14,537 bases of DNA from positions 2,390,325 through 2,404,861 of the forward strand of contig NZ_CP048741.1 of assembly GCF_018336475.1 (NCBI RefSeq). Reading direction: 5' to 3'. Below the pieces are notes generated by a model, which was not told the DNA's origin, made no database searches, and was given only the letters and a program-made list of their open reading frames with translations. Position numbers and translations under genes: made by a program. Below are positions 1-7,059 of the stretch, in pieces. This stretch comes from Romboutsia sp. 13368 (lineage in GTDB: Bacteria > Bacillota > Clostridia > Peptostreptococcales > Peptostreptococcaceae). Positions within the stretch are counted from its first letter, which is position 1; each line of letters starts with the position of its first letter.

Positions 1-213
1 CCCAAATTAATATTTTAGTTATTATTCTTAAATATTATTCAAATTTCCTTTATAAAAATTTCGCTTTTTTATTCTATCTGACTATGATTTATATATATTT
101 TTTTCAGCAAAATTATTTTATTTACATTTTTATATGTTGTTTTTGATATTTAACCTTTATATTTTGTATTAAAATTATAGACTTTTAATATTAACTTTTT
201 ATAAAACAGCTAC

Positions 214-260
214 AAATAAAAAAAGATTGTGCATAATACGTAAGTAATGCACAATCTTTT
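214..260 (-). terminator. Intrinsic terminator of greA-lysS
   Basis: A perfect 14-bp inverted repeat (arms 221-234 and 247-260) begins 5 bases after the lysS stop codon. Read on the minus strand, the stem is followed by an uninterrupted run of seven T and then more A/T, as in a rho-independent terminator. The 12-base loop could close by three more pairs around TTAC. It ends the greA-lysS unit. Bases 1-213 beyond it are very AT-rich and I see no gene or convincing signal there. Confidence 0.9.
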
Positions 261-265
261 CAATA

Positions 266-1786
266 TTATTCTTCTATTTTATTTTGATTATTTTCTATTG
301 GTTTCATTGTAGGGAATAATATAACGTCTCTTATAGATGGAGAATTAGTTAATAACATCATAACTCTATCTATACCTATTCCAAGACCACCTGTAGGAGG
401 TAAACCAACTTCTAAAGCATTTATGAAGTCTTCATCCATATCACAAGCTTCATCATCACCTAATTCTTTCTTTCTTAACTGATCCATAAATCTTCCTTTT
501 TGATCTATTGGGTCATTTAACTCAGAGAATGCATTAGCTAATTCCCATCTATTTGCGAAAGCTTCGAATCTATCTGTCTTTCTTGGGTCTTCTACATTTC
601 TCTTAGCAAGAGGCGATACTTCAACTGGATGATGAGTTATAAATGTAGGTTGTATTAATTTATCTTCACCGAATTCTTCGAAGAATGCATTTATAACTTC
701 TCCTCTTCTCATTCCAGGAGTTATTTCTATTCCTTTTTCTTTAGCTATAGCTAAAGCTTCTTCATCTGTATTTATAGTAGAGAAATCTACACCAGTGTAT
801 TCTTTAACACACTCTTCCATAGTCATTCTTCTCCATGGAGGTGTAAAATCTATTTCAGTTCCTTGGTAGTTTATTTTCATACTTCCTGTAGCAGCTTCTG
901 CCATATGAGCTATAACATTTTCAGTTATTTCCATCATATCTGTGTAGTCTGCATACGCTTGGTATAATTCTATAGCAGTATACTCTGGGTTATGCTTTAT
1001 AGACATACCTTCATTTCTGAACATTCTTCCCATTTCGTATACTTTATCAAATCCACCAACTATAAGTCTCTTTAAGTATAATTCGTTAGCGATTCTCATG
1101 TACATTGGTATATCTAATGTATTGTGGTGAGTAACGAATGGTCTAGCATTTGCTCCACCAGCTATAGTATTTAATATAGGAGTCTCAACTTCTAAGAATC
1201 CTCTTTCATCTAAGTATGATCTTAATGCTTTTAATGCCTTAGTTCTTGTTAAGAATGCATCCTTAACTTCTGGATTAACTATTAAGTCTACATATCTTTG
1301 TCTATATCTTAAATCTTGGTCTTTTAATCCATGATATTTTTCTGGTAATACTTGAAGTGATTTAGATAATAAAACTACTTCATTAGCTTTTACTGATATT
1401 TCTTCTTTTTTAGTCTTGAATACTTCACCTTCAACACCTATTATGTCTCCTATATCATATGTAGAGAATATAGAATACTCTTCTTCACCTATTCTATCTA
1501 ATCTAACATAACATTGAATTCTTCCATTTTGGTCTTGTATATCTATAAATCCAGCTTTACCTTGGATTCTTTTACTCATTATACGACCAGCTATTTTTAC
1601 TATTTTACCTTCGAATTCTTCGAAGTTTCCTTTTATTTCTGTAGAATTGCTAGTTCTATCATATCTACTAACTTGGAATGGGTCTCTTCCCATTTCTTGT
1701 AATTTAGCTAATTTATCTCTTCTTACTCTAAGTACTTCTGTAAGATCTTCTTGAAGTTGATCATTATTCATTTGATCGTTATTCAT
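266..1786 (-). CDS. lysS: Lysine--tRNA ligase, class II
   Basis: Cytoplasmic class II lysyl-tRNA synthetase, which charges tRNA-Lys with lysine using ATP. The 506 residues match the usual bacterial LysRS length. An N-terminal anticodon-binding OB fold lies around residues 60-145 (VKIAGRIMSKRIQGKAGF). The catalytic core follows, with motif 1 near 178-205, motif 2 as FRNEGMSIKHNPEYT (256-270) and motif 3 as GLGIGIDR (467-474), whose Arg contacts ATP. The ATG at 1786 has AGGAGG 7 bases upstream. The first ten residues are a repeat (MNNDQ twice), encoded by a 15-bp tandem duplication, so an older start may have been the present residue 6. It sits 20 bases after greA and is probably cotranscribed with it; a strong terminator follows. 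Identification is secure. Confidence 0.97.
   Translation of the reverse strand: MNNDQMNNDQLQEDLTEVLRVRRDKLAKLQEMGRDPFQVSRYDRTSNSTEIKGNFEEFEGKIVKIAGRIMSKRIQGKAGFIDIQDQNGRIQCYVRLDRIGEEEYSIFSTYDIGDIIGVEGEVFKTKKEEISVKANEVVLLSKSLQVLPEKYHGLKDQDLRYRQRYVDLIVNPEVKDAFLTRTKALKALRSYLDERGFLEVETPILNTIAGGANARPFVTHHNTLDIPMYMRIANELYLKRLIVGGFDKVYEMGRMFRNEGMSIKHNPEYTAIELYQAYADYTDMMEITENVIAHMAEAATGSMKINYQGTEIDFTPPWRRMTMEECVKEYTGVDFSTINTDEEALAIAKEKGIEITPGMRRGEVINAFFEEFGEDKLIQPTFITHHPVEVSPLAKRNVEDPRKTDRFEAFANRWELANAFSELNDPIDQKGRFMDQLRKKELGDDEACDMDEDFINALEVGLPPTGGLGIGIDRVMMLLTNSPSIRDVILFPTMKPIENNQNKIEE
1757..1786 (-). repeat. 15-bp tandem duplication at lysS start
   Basis: Two adjacent 15-bp units (1772-1786 and 1757-1771) differ at one base (AAC versus AAT codon). 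Each encodes MNNDQ, so the reading frame is kept and lysS simply gains five residues, including a second in-frame ATG. Only the first copy has the ribosome binding site at a normal distance. Confidence 0.9.
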
Positions 1787-1806
1787 GGCCTTGCCTCCTA
1801 ATTTTG

Positions 1807-2286
1807 TTATCTTCTTATTTCTAATATTTCAAATTTAGCTACTCCATCTGGAACTTGAACATCAACTACATCTCCTATAGTTCTTCCTAAAAGAGCTCTT
1901 CCTACTGGAGATTCATTTGATATTTTTCCTTCATATGGATCTGCTTCTGCTGAACCAACTATAGTGTATTCAACTTCTTCTTCAAAATCCATATCATTTA
2001 CTTTAACTATTGAACCTATTGTTACAACATTTGAATCTATTTTACTTTCATCTATTATAACAGCTCTTCTTATCATTGATTCTAACTTTATTATTCTTTC
2101 TTCAACTTGAGCTTGTTCATTCTTAGCTTCATCATACTCAGCATTTTCTGATATATCTCCGAAAGATATAGCAACCTTTATTCTATCAGCAACTTCTCTT
2201 CTTCTTACAGTCTTTAATGTTTCTAACTCATCTTCTAATTTTTGATATCCTTCTTGAGTTAAAAGTATTTCCTTTTTTTCTTCCAT
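1807..2286 (-). CDS. greA: Transcription elongation factor GreA
   Basis: GreA enters the secondary channel of RNA polymerase and stimulates cleavage of the nascent RNA in backtracked complexes, rescuing stalled elongation. The 159 residues fit the family (about 158). An N-terminal antiparallel coiled coil spans about residues 8-78; the loop at its tip reads GDISENAEYDEAK, with the conserved acidic pair D44 and E47 that position the catalytic magnesium. A C-terminal FKBP-like domain covers about 84-159 and includes SPVGRALLGR. The ATG at 2286 has AAGGAG 11 bases upstream, slightly long. It has its own consensus promoter inside the end of dusB and a leader of about 82 bases with a small hairpin. 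lysS follows 20 bases later, so the two probably form one transcript. Confidence 0.97.
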   Translation of the reverse strand: MEEKKEILLTQEGYQKLEDELETLKTVRRREVADRIKVAISFGDISENAEYDEAKNEQAQVEERIIKLESMIRRAVIIDESKIDSNVVTIGSIVKVNDMDFEEEVEYTIVGSAEADPYEGKISNESPVGRALLGRTIGDVVDVQVPDGVAKFEILEIRR

Positions 2287-2312
2287 AACCCCTACAACTC
2301 CTTCACTATGTA

Positions 2313-2330
2313 TTTGGGATTTCTCCCAAA
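2313..2330 (-). other. Hairpin in greA leader RNA
   Basis: A 7-bp perfect stem (2313-2319 and 2324-2330) closes a four-base loop that reads GAAA on the minus strand, a GNRA-type stable tetraloop. No T-run follows, so it is not a terminator. It ends 9 bases before the greA ribosome binding site and may stabilise the leader or tune translation. The role is inference. Confidence 0.6.
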
Positions 2331-2374
2331 GTTTATTTAGATTATTACATATTTTGTTTTAATTTATGCGGTAT

Positions 2375-2403
2375 ATTATAGATTACTATTATTCTAATGT
2401 CAA
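2375..2403 (-). promoter_or_regulatory. Consensus sigma-A promoter for greA-lysS
   Basis: On the minus strand TTGACA (2403-2398) and TATAAT (2380-2375) are separated by exactly 17 bases, a full match to the housekeeping consensus. The -35 box lies within dusB, where TTG ACA encodes Leu-Thr of the C-terminal residues CLTLE. A start site near 2368 would give a leader of about 82 bases before greA. Confidence 0.88.
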
Positions 2404-3363
2404 GCAGTCTTGCATATAGCCTTTTAGCTTGTTAACTACCTCTTCATAGCTTTCAATTTTATTTATTTCATCTCTAACTCTAGCAGAATTTCTAAGTCCT
2501 TTTAAGTACCATGCTATATGTTTTCTCATCTCTCTTACCGCAACATATTCTCCATGTTCTTCAACTGCTAATTTTAGATGTTTCATAGCTGTATCTATTT
2601 TTTCTTCTAATGTAGGCTCTGGTAATATTTCACCCGTTTGCATATAATGATTTATTCTCTTGAATATCCATGGGTTTCCTTGAGCACCTCTTCCTATCAT
2701 TATAGCATCACAATTTGTTTTATTTAACATATTTATTGCATCTTCAACTTCGAAAACGTCTCCATTACCTATAACAGGTATACTTACATTTTCTTTAACT
2801 TCTCTTATTATATCCCAATCTGCCTTACCTGAGTAATACTGTTCTCTAGTTCTTCCATGAACAGCTATTGCACTTATTCCACAATTTTCTGCAATTTTAG
2901 CAATTTCCACTGCATTTATACAAGTATCATCCCAACCTTTTCTTATTTTAAGAGTAACTGGTTTTTCAGAATTCTCTACTACAGATCTTAAGACTTTCGC
3001 TGCTAATTCAGGATTTTTTAAAAGAGCAGAACCATCACCATTTTTTACAACCTTAGGTGCTGGACATCCCATATTTATATCTAATACTTCATTAGGATAA
3101 GAATTTAATATTTTTGCAGCTCCACCCATATATTCTGGGTCTGATCCAAATATTTGTATTGCAACAGGATGTTCTTCTTCCTCTATTTTTAACATCTTCT
3201 TAGTATTTTGATCATCATAACATAAAGCTTTTGCGTTAACCATTTCTGTGTATAACATCCCACAGTTTTGCTCTTTACAAATTAATCTAAATGGAAGATC
3301 TGTTACCCCCGCCATAGGTGATAAAAAAACTCTATTATCTAAATTTAAGTTGCCTATCTTCAT
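2389..3363 (-). CDS. dusB: tRNA-dihydrouridine synthase, DusB type
   Basis: FMN- and NADPH-dependent enzyme that reduces specific uridines in tRNA to dihydrouridine. The 324-residue protein has an N-terminal TIM barrel with SPMAGVTDLPFR (15-26), the catalytic cysteine C100 in INMGCPAPKVVKNGDG (97-111), the FMN and substrate segments AVHGRTREQYYSG and VIGNGDVF, and the phosphate-binding IMIGRGAQGNPWIF. A helical C-terminal domain follows. The ATG at 3363 has AGGAGGA 7 bases upstream, so the start is secure. It lies just after the coaX terminator and I found no good promoter in the 37-base gap, so it may depend on read-through or on a promoter inside coaX. Assignment to Dus is firm; the DusB subgroup is likely from overall similarity. 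Confidence 0.95.
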   Translation of the reverse strand: MKIGNLNLDNRVFLSPMAGVTDLPFRLICKEQNCGMLYTEMVNAKALCYDDQNTKKMLKIEEEEHPVAIQIFGSDPEYMGGAAKILNSYPNEVLDINMGCPAPKVVKNGDGSALLKNPELAAKVLRSVVENSEKPVTLKIRKGWDDTCINAVEIAKIAENCGISAIAVHGRTREQYYSGKADWDIIREVKENVSIPVIGNGDVFEVEDAINMLNKTNCDAIMIGRGAQGNPWIFKRINHYMQTGEILPEPTLEEKIDTAMKHLKLAVEEHGEYVAVREMRKHIAWYLKGLRNSARVRDEINKIESYEEVVNKLKGYMQDCLTLE

Positions 3364-3397
3364 TTTTGTCTCCTCCTAAATTTAAAATTCATATATA

Positions 3398-3431
3398 TTT
3401 AAAAAGGAATTGGATTATATTACCCAATTCC
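3398..3431 (-). terminator. Intrinsic terminator after coaX
   Basis: The 8-bp inverted repeat GGAATTGG / CCAATTCC (3406-3413 and 3424-3431) starts 7 bases after the coaX stop. Read on the minus strand it is followed at once by TTTTTAAA. It separates the ECF-coaX unit from dusB. The five-T run is modest, so some read-through into dusB is plausible. Confidence 0.8.
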
Positions 3432-3437
3432 CCTATT

Positions 3438-4208
3438 CTATTCTTTATTCTTTTCATGTAAGATTCTTAAACCGTCTAAAGTTAAAAATCTATCTACATG
3501 ATCTATACTTTTAGTTTCTGAAGCAATAAGAGTCGATAAACCTCCTGTAGCTATAACTTTAACATTCTCTTGGTTTAACTCTTTCTTCATCATTTCTATT
3601 ATTTTTTCGACTAATCCTACATATCCGTATATTACACCAGCTTGCATACCTGATACTGTATTTTTGCATATAACTGAGCCTGGCTTAGTTAGTTCAATTC
3701 TAGGTAGTTTAGAAGCTCTTTGGAATAATGCTTCACTAGATATTTTTAATCCCGGTGCTATAGTTCCACCTAAATAGTCTGAATTATTAGTTATAGCACA
3801 GAATGTTGTAGCTGTCCCAAAGTCAACTACTATAATTGGTGTCCCATATTTTTCTACACAAGCAACTGCATTAACTATTCTATCAGCACCAACTTGCTTA
3901 GGATTATCGTACTTTATATTTAATCCAGTTTTTATACCAGGTCCTACTACTTTAGGTTGTTTTTTACAATACTTTTTACAAAAGTTCTCAAGAGAATGCA
4001 TAACATCTGGAACTACAGATGATATTATAACATCTTCTATACAATCCAAGTCTATCTTTTCATATTGGAATAAGTTGTTTATTAAAATACCATATTCATC
4101 AGATGTTTTATTTTTATCAGTATTTATTCTCCAATATTTTATAAGTTCTTTACCTTTATATAGACCTAAGACCATATTGGTATTTCCAACATCAAATACT
4201 AAAAGCAT
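3438..4208 (-). CDS. coaX: Type III pantothenate kinase
   Basis: Phosphorylates pantothenate to 4'-phosphopantothenate, the first step of coenzyme A synthesis. Type III enzymes belong to the ASKHA superfamily, need a monovalent cation and are known to escape feedback inhibition by CoA. The 256-residue protein has the ATP-binding DVGNTN (6-11) with its catalytic-region Asp, GADRIVNAVA (107-116) and DFGTATT (129-135), followed by GGTIAPGL. Length and motifs match CoaX. The ATG at 4208 has AAGGAAGG 10 bases upstream, overlapping the end of the ECF gene, with only an 18-base gap, so the two genes are one operon. The neighbour suggests pantothenate uptake coupled to phosphorylation. A terminator follows. 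Confidence 0.96.
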   Translation of the reverse strand: MLLVFDVGNTNMVLGLYKGKELIKYWRINTDKNKTSDEYGILINNLFQYEKIDLDCIEDVIISSVVPDVMHSLENFCKKYCKKQPKVVGPGIKTGLNIKYDNPKQVGADRIVNAVACVEKYGTPIIVVDFGTATTFCAITNNSDYLGGTIAPGLKISSEALFQRASKLPRIELTKPGSVICKNTVSGMQAGVIYGYVGLVEKIIEMMKKELNQENVKVIATGGLSTLIASETKSIDHVDRFLTLDGLRILHEKNKE

Positions 4209-4226
4209 ATATATTTAACCTTCCTT

Positions 4227-4850
4227 CTATCTTTTCCTTTTATTAAAAACTACACAAATGGCCGATACAACAAAGCCTCCAACGATAGCTTCCGGTACTC
4301 CATTTGTTGCTATTAATGTAAATATTAAAGTTTTTGCTGCTGATGCGCTTTTACCTAAAGCTTCAGCATATCTTGCTCCATATAATATATATGTCATCCC
4401 TAGTACACCTACTGTGTTAACTAAAGAACCTATAACTCCTGTTATCCATCCTGATGCAAGAGCATTTTTAGTAAGTTTAATAGTTAGTTTATAAACATAA
4501 TAAGCCACTATACCTATAAGTACTCTTGGTAATATAGATACCAATGGATTTATAAGTGCAAAATTAGTTATTGTAGGCATAGTAATGGCTCTTAATAAAC
4601 TTGTAATTCCAAATATAAGTCCTACTATAATTCCAACTAAAGGCCCCTCTAATACTGCGCCTATAATTACAGGTATATGCATTATAGTTAAGTTTAACGG
4701 TCCTATAGGAATAAATCCTAAAGGTGTCATTGATAACATAATAGAAATTGCGGCTAAAACTCCTATTATTGCCATTTTTCTAACTTCAAATTTTTTCGTC
4801 TTTCTCGATTTAGCTTTCATAGTTTTTGGTGATTCATTCACAATTTCCAT
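4227..4850 (-). CDS. ECF transporter S component, probably pantothenate
   Basis: Predicted substrate-binding membrane subunit of an energy-coupling factor transporter; the shared EcfA/A'/T module is not in this window. The 207 residues show a basic N-terminus (KAKSRKTKKFEVRK) then about six hydrophobic segments (roughly 26-44, 53-68, 70-88, 98-124, 132-156, 174-203). The pattern FEVRKMAIIGVLAAIS and PIGPLNLTIMHIPVIIGA is typical of the ECF_trnsprt family. An S component next to coaX is most easily read as PanT-like, but substrate is inference. The start is problematic: the ATG at 4850 has no ribosome binding site, whereas an ATG at 4897 has GGGGGTG 10 bases upstream but is out of frame by a 26-bp tandem duplication (4831-4882). 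Removing one copy would give a continuous protein beginning MNLETSKMEIVNESPKTMK. This allele may be impaired or translated by re-initiation from the resulting 19-codon reading frame. Confidence 0.82.
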   Translation of the reverse strand: MEIVNESPKTMKAKSRKTKKFEVRKMAIIGVLAAISIMLSMTPLGFIPIGPLNLTIMHIPVIIGAVLEGPLVGIIVGLIFGITSLLRAITMPTITNFALINPLVSILPRVLIGIVAYYVYKLTIKLTKNALASGWITGVIGSLVNTVGVLGMTYILYGARYAEALGKSASAAKTLIFTLIATNGVPEAIVGGFVVSAICVVFNKRKR

Positions 4851-4882
4851 TTTCGAGATTCATTCACAATTTCCATTTTCGA
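4831..4882 (-). repeat. 26-bp perfect tandem duplication at ECF gene start
   Basis: Bases 4831-4856 and 4857-4882 are identical. Each copy carries the same ATG-GAA-ATT-GTG start region. Because 26 is not a multiple of three, the upstream copy is in a different frame from the gene. A frame opened at ATG 4897 reads through the first copy and stops at TGA 4840-4838, overlapping the downstream ATG at 4850. Confidence 0.95.
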
Positions 4883-4897
4883 TGTTTCTAAATTCAT
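4838..4897 (-). other. 19-codon frame created ahead of ECF gene
   Basis: From ATG 4897, with GGGGGTG 10 bases upstream, the frame reads MNLETSKMEIVNESRKWKL and stops at TGA 4838. Its first 14 residues continue perfectly into the ECF protein if one 26-bp repeat is removed. I read it as the displaced true 5' end of the ECF gene rather than a separate leader peptide. Its stop lies 10 bases past the ATG at 4850, close enough for re-initiation. Confidence 0.7.
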
Positions 4898-4914
4898 TAT
4901 AAAAGTACACCCCC

Positions 4915-4940
4915 GTTCCAGCTCATAAAAGATGCCGGAC
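4915..4940 (-). other. Stem-loop in leader of ECF-coaX transcript
   Basis: On the minus strand GUCCGGC pairs with GCUGGAAC, giving about seven pairs including one G-U and a single bulged A around an 11-base loop. It ends just upstream of the GGGGGTG ribosome binding site for ATG 4897. No T-run follows, so it is not a terminator. It could belong to a regulatory leader of about 105 bases. I could not match it to a riboswitch class by eye. Confidence 0.45.
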
Positions 4941-5009
4941 TTCTGAAATTTATTTTTTGCTATAGTAAAGTCAAGCTCTAAAAAATCAGATACCTGCTAT
5001 AACAGAATA

Positions 5010-5038
5010 ATTGTATCAATAGTAATTTACATTGTCAA
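5010..5038 (-). promoter_or_regulatory. Strong sigma-A promoter for ECF-coaX
   Basis: On the minus strand TTGACA (5038-5033) is followed 17 bases later by TACAAT (5015-5010), directly preceded by TGA, an extended -10 element. The -35 box overlaps the last codons of the S58 peptidase gene (TTG ACA, Leu-Thr before the final Met). A start near 5003 gives a leader of about 105 bases to ATG 4897. Confidence 0.85.
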
Positions 5039-6004
5039 TAATTCTTGATTAGTCACTATATCTTTATATGCACTTATTTTCCCTATAGAATCTGCTTTTT
5101 TTATCGCATTTATTATGCTTTTTTCTACAACTTCAGTAGCTAATGATCCTAAAAGTGTAATATCAGTTTCAATCTCACCAGTTGATATAGTAAATATTGT
5201 ATCTCCATCATGAGGTGTATGTATAGGGAATATGGCTTTTGCATATCCATTATGAGCCATTTGAGATACTTTTTTACATTGAGCTTTATCTAATTTTGCA
5301 TTAGTAGCTACAATTCCAATTGTAGTATTATCTATACTAAATCCACCTTTATTAACTCCATTTTTCATTAATTCATAGCTATTTAGAATATTTTTCTTTT
5401 CATCATCCATAGTTCCTGCTATAACTTTTCCATTTTCATATACATCTCCAAAAGCATTTACTGCAACTAAGGCAGATACAACTAATCCATTAGGAAGTTT
5501 AATCGAATGACTACCTATTCCACCCTTCATAGCATATTCTATTCCTCTTATTTTACCTACTGTTGCACCACAACCTGCTCCAAAATTTCCTTGATTTAAA
5601 ACAGTATCACTTGCTAATTCACAAGCCGTGTATCCCATATCTATATCAGGTCTAGACTTTGGATTTCCTACTGCTAAATCAAATAATACTGCTCCTACAA
5701 CTATAGGTACCTTAGCAACACCCACATCGAAACCTATATTATGTTCTTCTAGATATCTACTTACACCACATGTAGATTCTAGTCCAAATGCAGATCCACC
5801 AGATAAAACAACTGCATGCACTTTTTGAATCATATTTATAGGATTCAATAAATCAGTTTCTCGTGTACCTGGACCACCACCTCTTACATCAACACCACAA
5901 ACAGCACCATTTTCACATATAACTACTGTACATCCAGTTAAGCCTTCTATATCTTCAATTTGTCCTACTTTTAAACCTTTAACGTCTAATAAATTGTTAT
6001 ACAT
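5027..6004 (-). CDS. S58-family (DmpA/NylC-like) self-processing peptidase
   Basis: Member of the P1/DmpA/NylC group of N-terminal nucleophile hydrolases, which cleave themselves into two chains and act on small peptides or amides; physiological substrate unknown. Motifs fit PF03576: an N-terminal segment with GLTGCTVVI and GVDVRGGGPGTRETDLL, then VLSGGSAFGLE, NFGAGCGATVGK and, before the nucleophile, SIDNTTIGIVATNA. By analogy to NylC, cleavage falls between Asn and the first Thr, which becomes the nucleophile (N226/T227 with the ATG start). No signal peptide, so cytoplasmic. Upstream GTG (6016) and TTG (6013) lie inside AGAGGTG and are unlikely starts; ATG 6004 is about 10 bases past it and yields 325 residues. 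It overlaps the end of birA by 8 bases, so translation is probably coupled. A role linked to biotin is not established. Confidence 0.88.
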   Translation of the reverse strand: MYNNLLDVKGLKVGQIEDIEGLTGCTVVICENGAVCGVDVRGGGPGTRETDLLNPINMIQKVHAVVLSGGSAFGLESTCGVSRYLEEHNIGFDVGVAKVPIVVGAVLFDLAVGNPKSRPDIDMGYTACELASDTVLNQGNFGAGCGATVGKIRGIEYAMKGGIGSHSIKLPNGLVVSALVAVNAFGDVYENGKVIAGTMDDEKKNILNSYELMKNGVNKGGFSIDNTTIGIVATNAKLDKAQCKKVSQMAHNGYAKAIFPIHTPHDGDTIFTISTGEIETDITLLGSLATEVVEKSIINAIKKADSIGKISAYKDIVTNQELLTM

Positions 6005-6974
6005 ACCCTTCAACACCTCTTATAGATACTTCTCCTGACATAATTTCTTTTATTACATTTTCATCATTTTTTATTACTAGATTCCCCTCTTTGTTTATAT
6101 CTAAACACTTAACTAACTCTTTTTCTCCATTACTAATTATGTATATATATTTTCCTATAATAGCAGAGTGTTTCCTACATATATCTAATGTTTCATTTTT
6201 TAAGCCATGATTTATATATTGTAAATATAGCCTTTCAAATTCTTCTAATATATTTCTAACTATGTCTACTCTAGATATTTTATGACCTTCTTTATATAAA
6301 GAAGTCGCTATATGAGAAATTTCCTGGGAAAAATCAATAGTTTTTACATTTATGCCTATACCTAGCACAATATAGTTTATTTTATCAATCTCTGCAGATA
6401 ATTCAGTAAGAATACCTGCTATCTTCTTATTATTTATAATAATATCATTAGGCCACTTTATATTTGTTTCTACACCTAAATTATTCAATGCTTTAGTTAT
6501 ACTCGCTCCAGCTATTAACGTTAAGAATGGTGCTTTTTGAGGTATTAGATTAGGCTTTAATATTATACTCATCCAAATCCCTTCTCTAGATTTAGATACC
6601 CACTGTCTTCCTATTCTGCCTTTACCTTTTGTCTGCTCCTCACTAATAATAACTGTTCCTTCTTGCTTTTGTAATGCTACTTTTTTTGCATAATCATTGG
6701 TAGAGTCTATCGTATCAAAATGAATTATACTTCTACCTATATATTTAGTATCTAATTTATTAGAAATATTATTATACGTTAATAAATCATTCAAATCGTC
6801 TACTAATTTATATCCTTTTTTCTTTACTTCTTCAATATTATACCCTGCTGATTTTAATACCTCTATATGTTCCCTTATAGCTTCACTAGATATCTCAAGT
6901 TTTTTTGATAACGCTTCGCTTGAAATAAAATTACCTTTATTATCTAATAAAGTTTGTATTATTTTACCTCTCAT
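5997..6974 (-). CDS. birA: Bifunctional biotin--protein ligase and repressor BirA
   Basis: Joins biotin to a lysine of carboxylase carrier proteins via biotinoyl-AMP; group II proteins also repress biotin genes. At 325 residues it has an N-terminal winged helix-turn-helix (about 1-60, ending VKKKGYKL), a central catalytic domain with DSTNDYAK (90-97), the nucleotide loop GKGRIGRQW (117-125; GRGRxGR is more usual), KWPND (173-177) and KKIAGIL containing the biotin-contacting lysine (K184), and a short C-terminal SH3-like domain. ATG 6974 is preceded by AGGGG about 6 bases upstream. It follows the ftsH terminator and should have its own promoter in the 7020-7100 region, which holds a 38-bp tandem duplication. 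I see no biotin synthesis gene or classic BirA operator in the window. Confidence 0.95.
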   Translation of the reverse strand: MRGKIIQTLLDNKGNFISSEALSKKLEISSEAIREHIEVLKSAGYNIEEVKKKGYKLVDDLNDLLTYNNISNKLDTKYIGRSIIHFDTIDSTNDYAKKVALQKQEGTVIISEEQTKGKGRIGRQWVSKSREGIWMSIILKPNLIPQKAPFLTLIAGASITKALNNLGVETNIKWPNDIIINNKKIAGILTELSAEIDKINYIVLGIGINVKTIDFSQEISHIATSLYKEGHKISRVDIVRNILEEFERLYLQYINHGLKNETLDICRKHSAIIGKYIYIISNGEKELVKCLDINKEGNLVIKNDENVIKEIMSGEVSIRGVEGYV

Positions 6975-6983
6975 ATTCCACCC

Positions 6984-7059
6984 CTATTCAATATTCACAA
7001 TCCTTATATAAAATAATTATACTATTCAATATTCACAATCCTTATATAAAATAATTATA
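6984..7059 (-). repeat. 38-bp perfect tandem duplication in birA leader
   Basis: Bases 6984-7021 and 7022-7059 are identical. On the minus strand each copy begins TATAATTATTTTATATAAGG and so repeats a potential -10 box and a GGATTGTGAA segment just ahead of the birA ribosome binding site. It lengthens the region between any upstream -35 box and birA, or duplicates the -10. Confidence 0.95.

Noticed and set aside
143..172. Possible plus-strand promoter TTGATA ... TATTAA beyond lysS
   Set aside because: Spacer of 18 and only four of six matches in the -10; such matches are expected by chance in this AT-rich stretch, and no gene is visible downstream.
4585..4902. Plus-strand open frame of 105 codons opposite the ECF gene
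   Set aside because: It is a mirror of hydrophobic minus-strand codons, has no ribosome binding site on the plus strand and resembles no protein that I know. The other plus-strand frames were rejected for the same reason.
4905..4925. TGGAAC next to GGGGGTG as a T-box core
   Set aside because: The T-box core needs GGGTGGAACCGCG-like sequence, a specifier stem and a terminator; none are present, and the downstream gene is not an amino acid gene.
4985..5003. Terminator after the S58 peptidase gene (T-run at 4979-4986)
   Set aside because: Only a 3-4 bp stem precedes the T-run, and it lies downstream of a strong promoter for the next genes, so termination is not supported.
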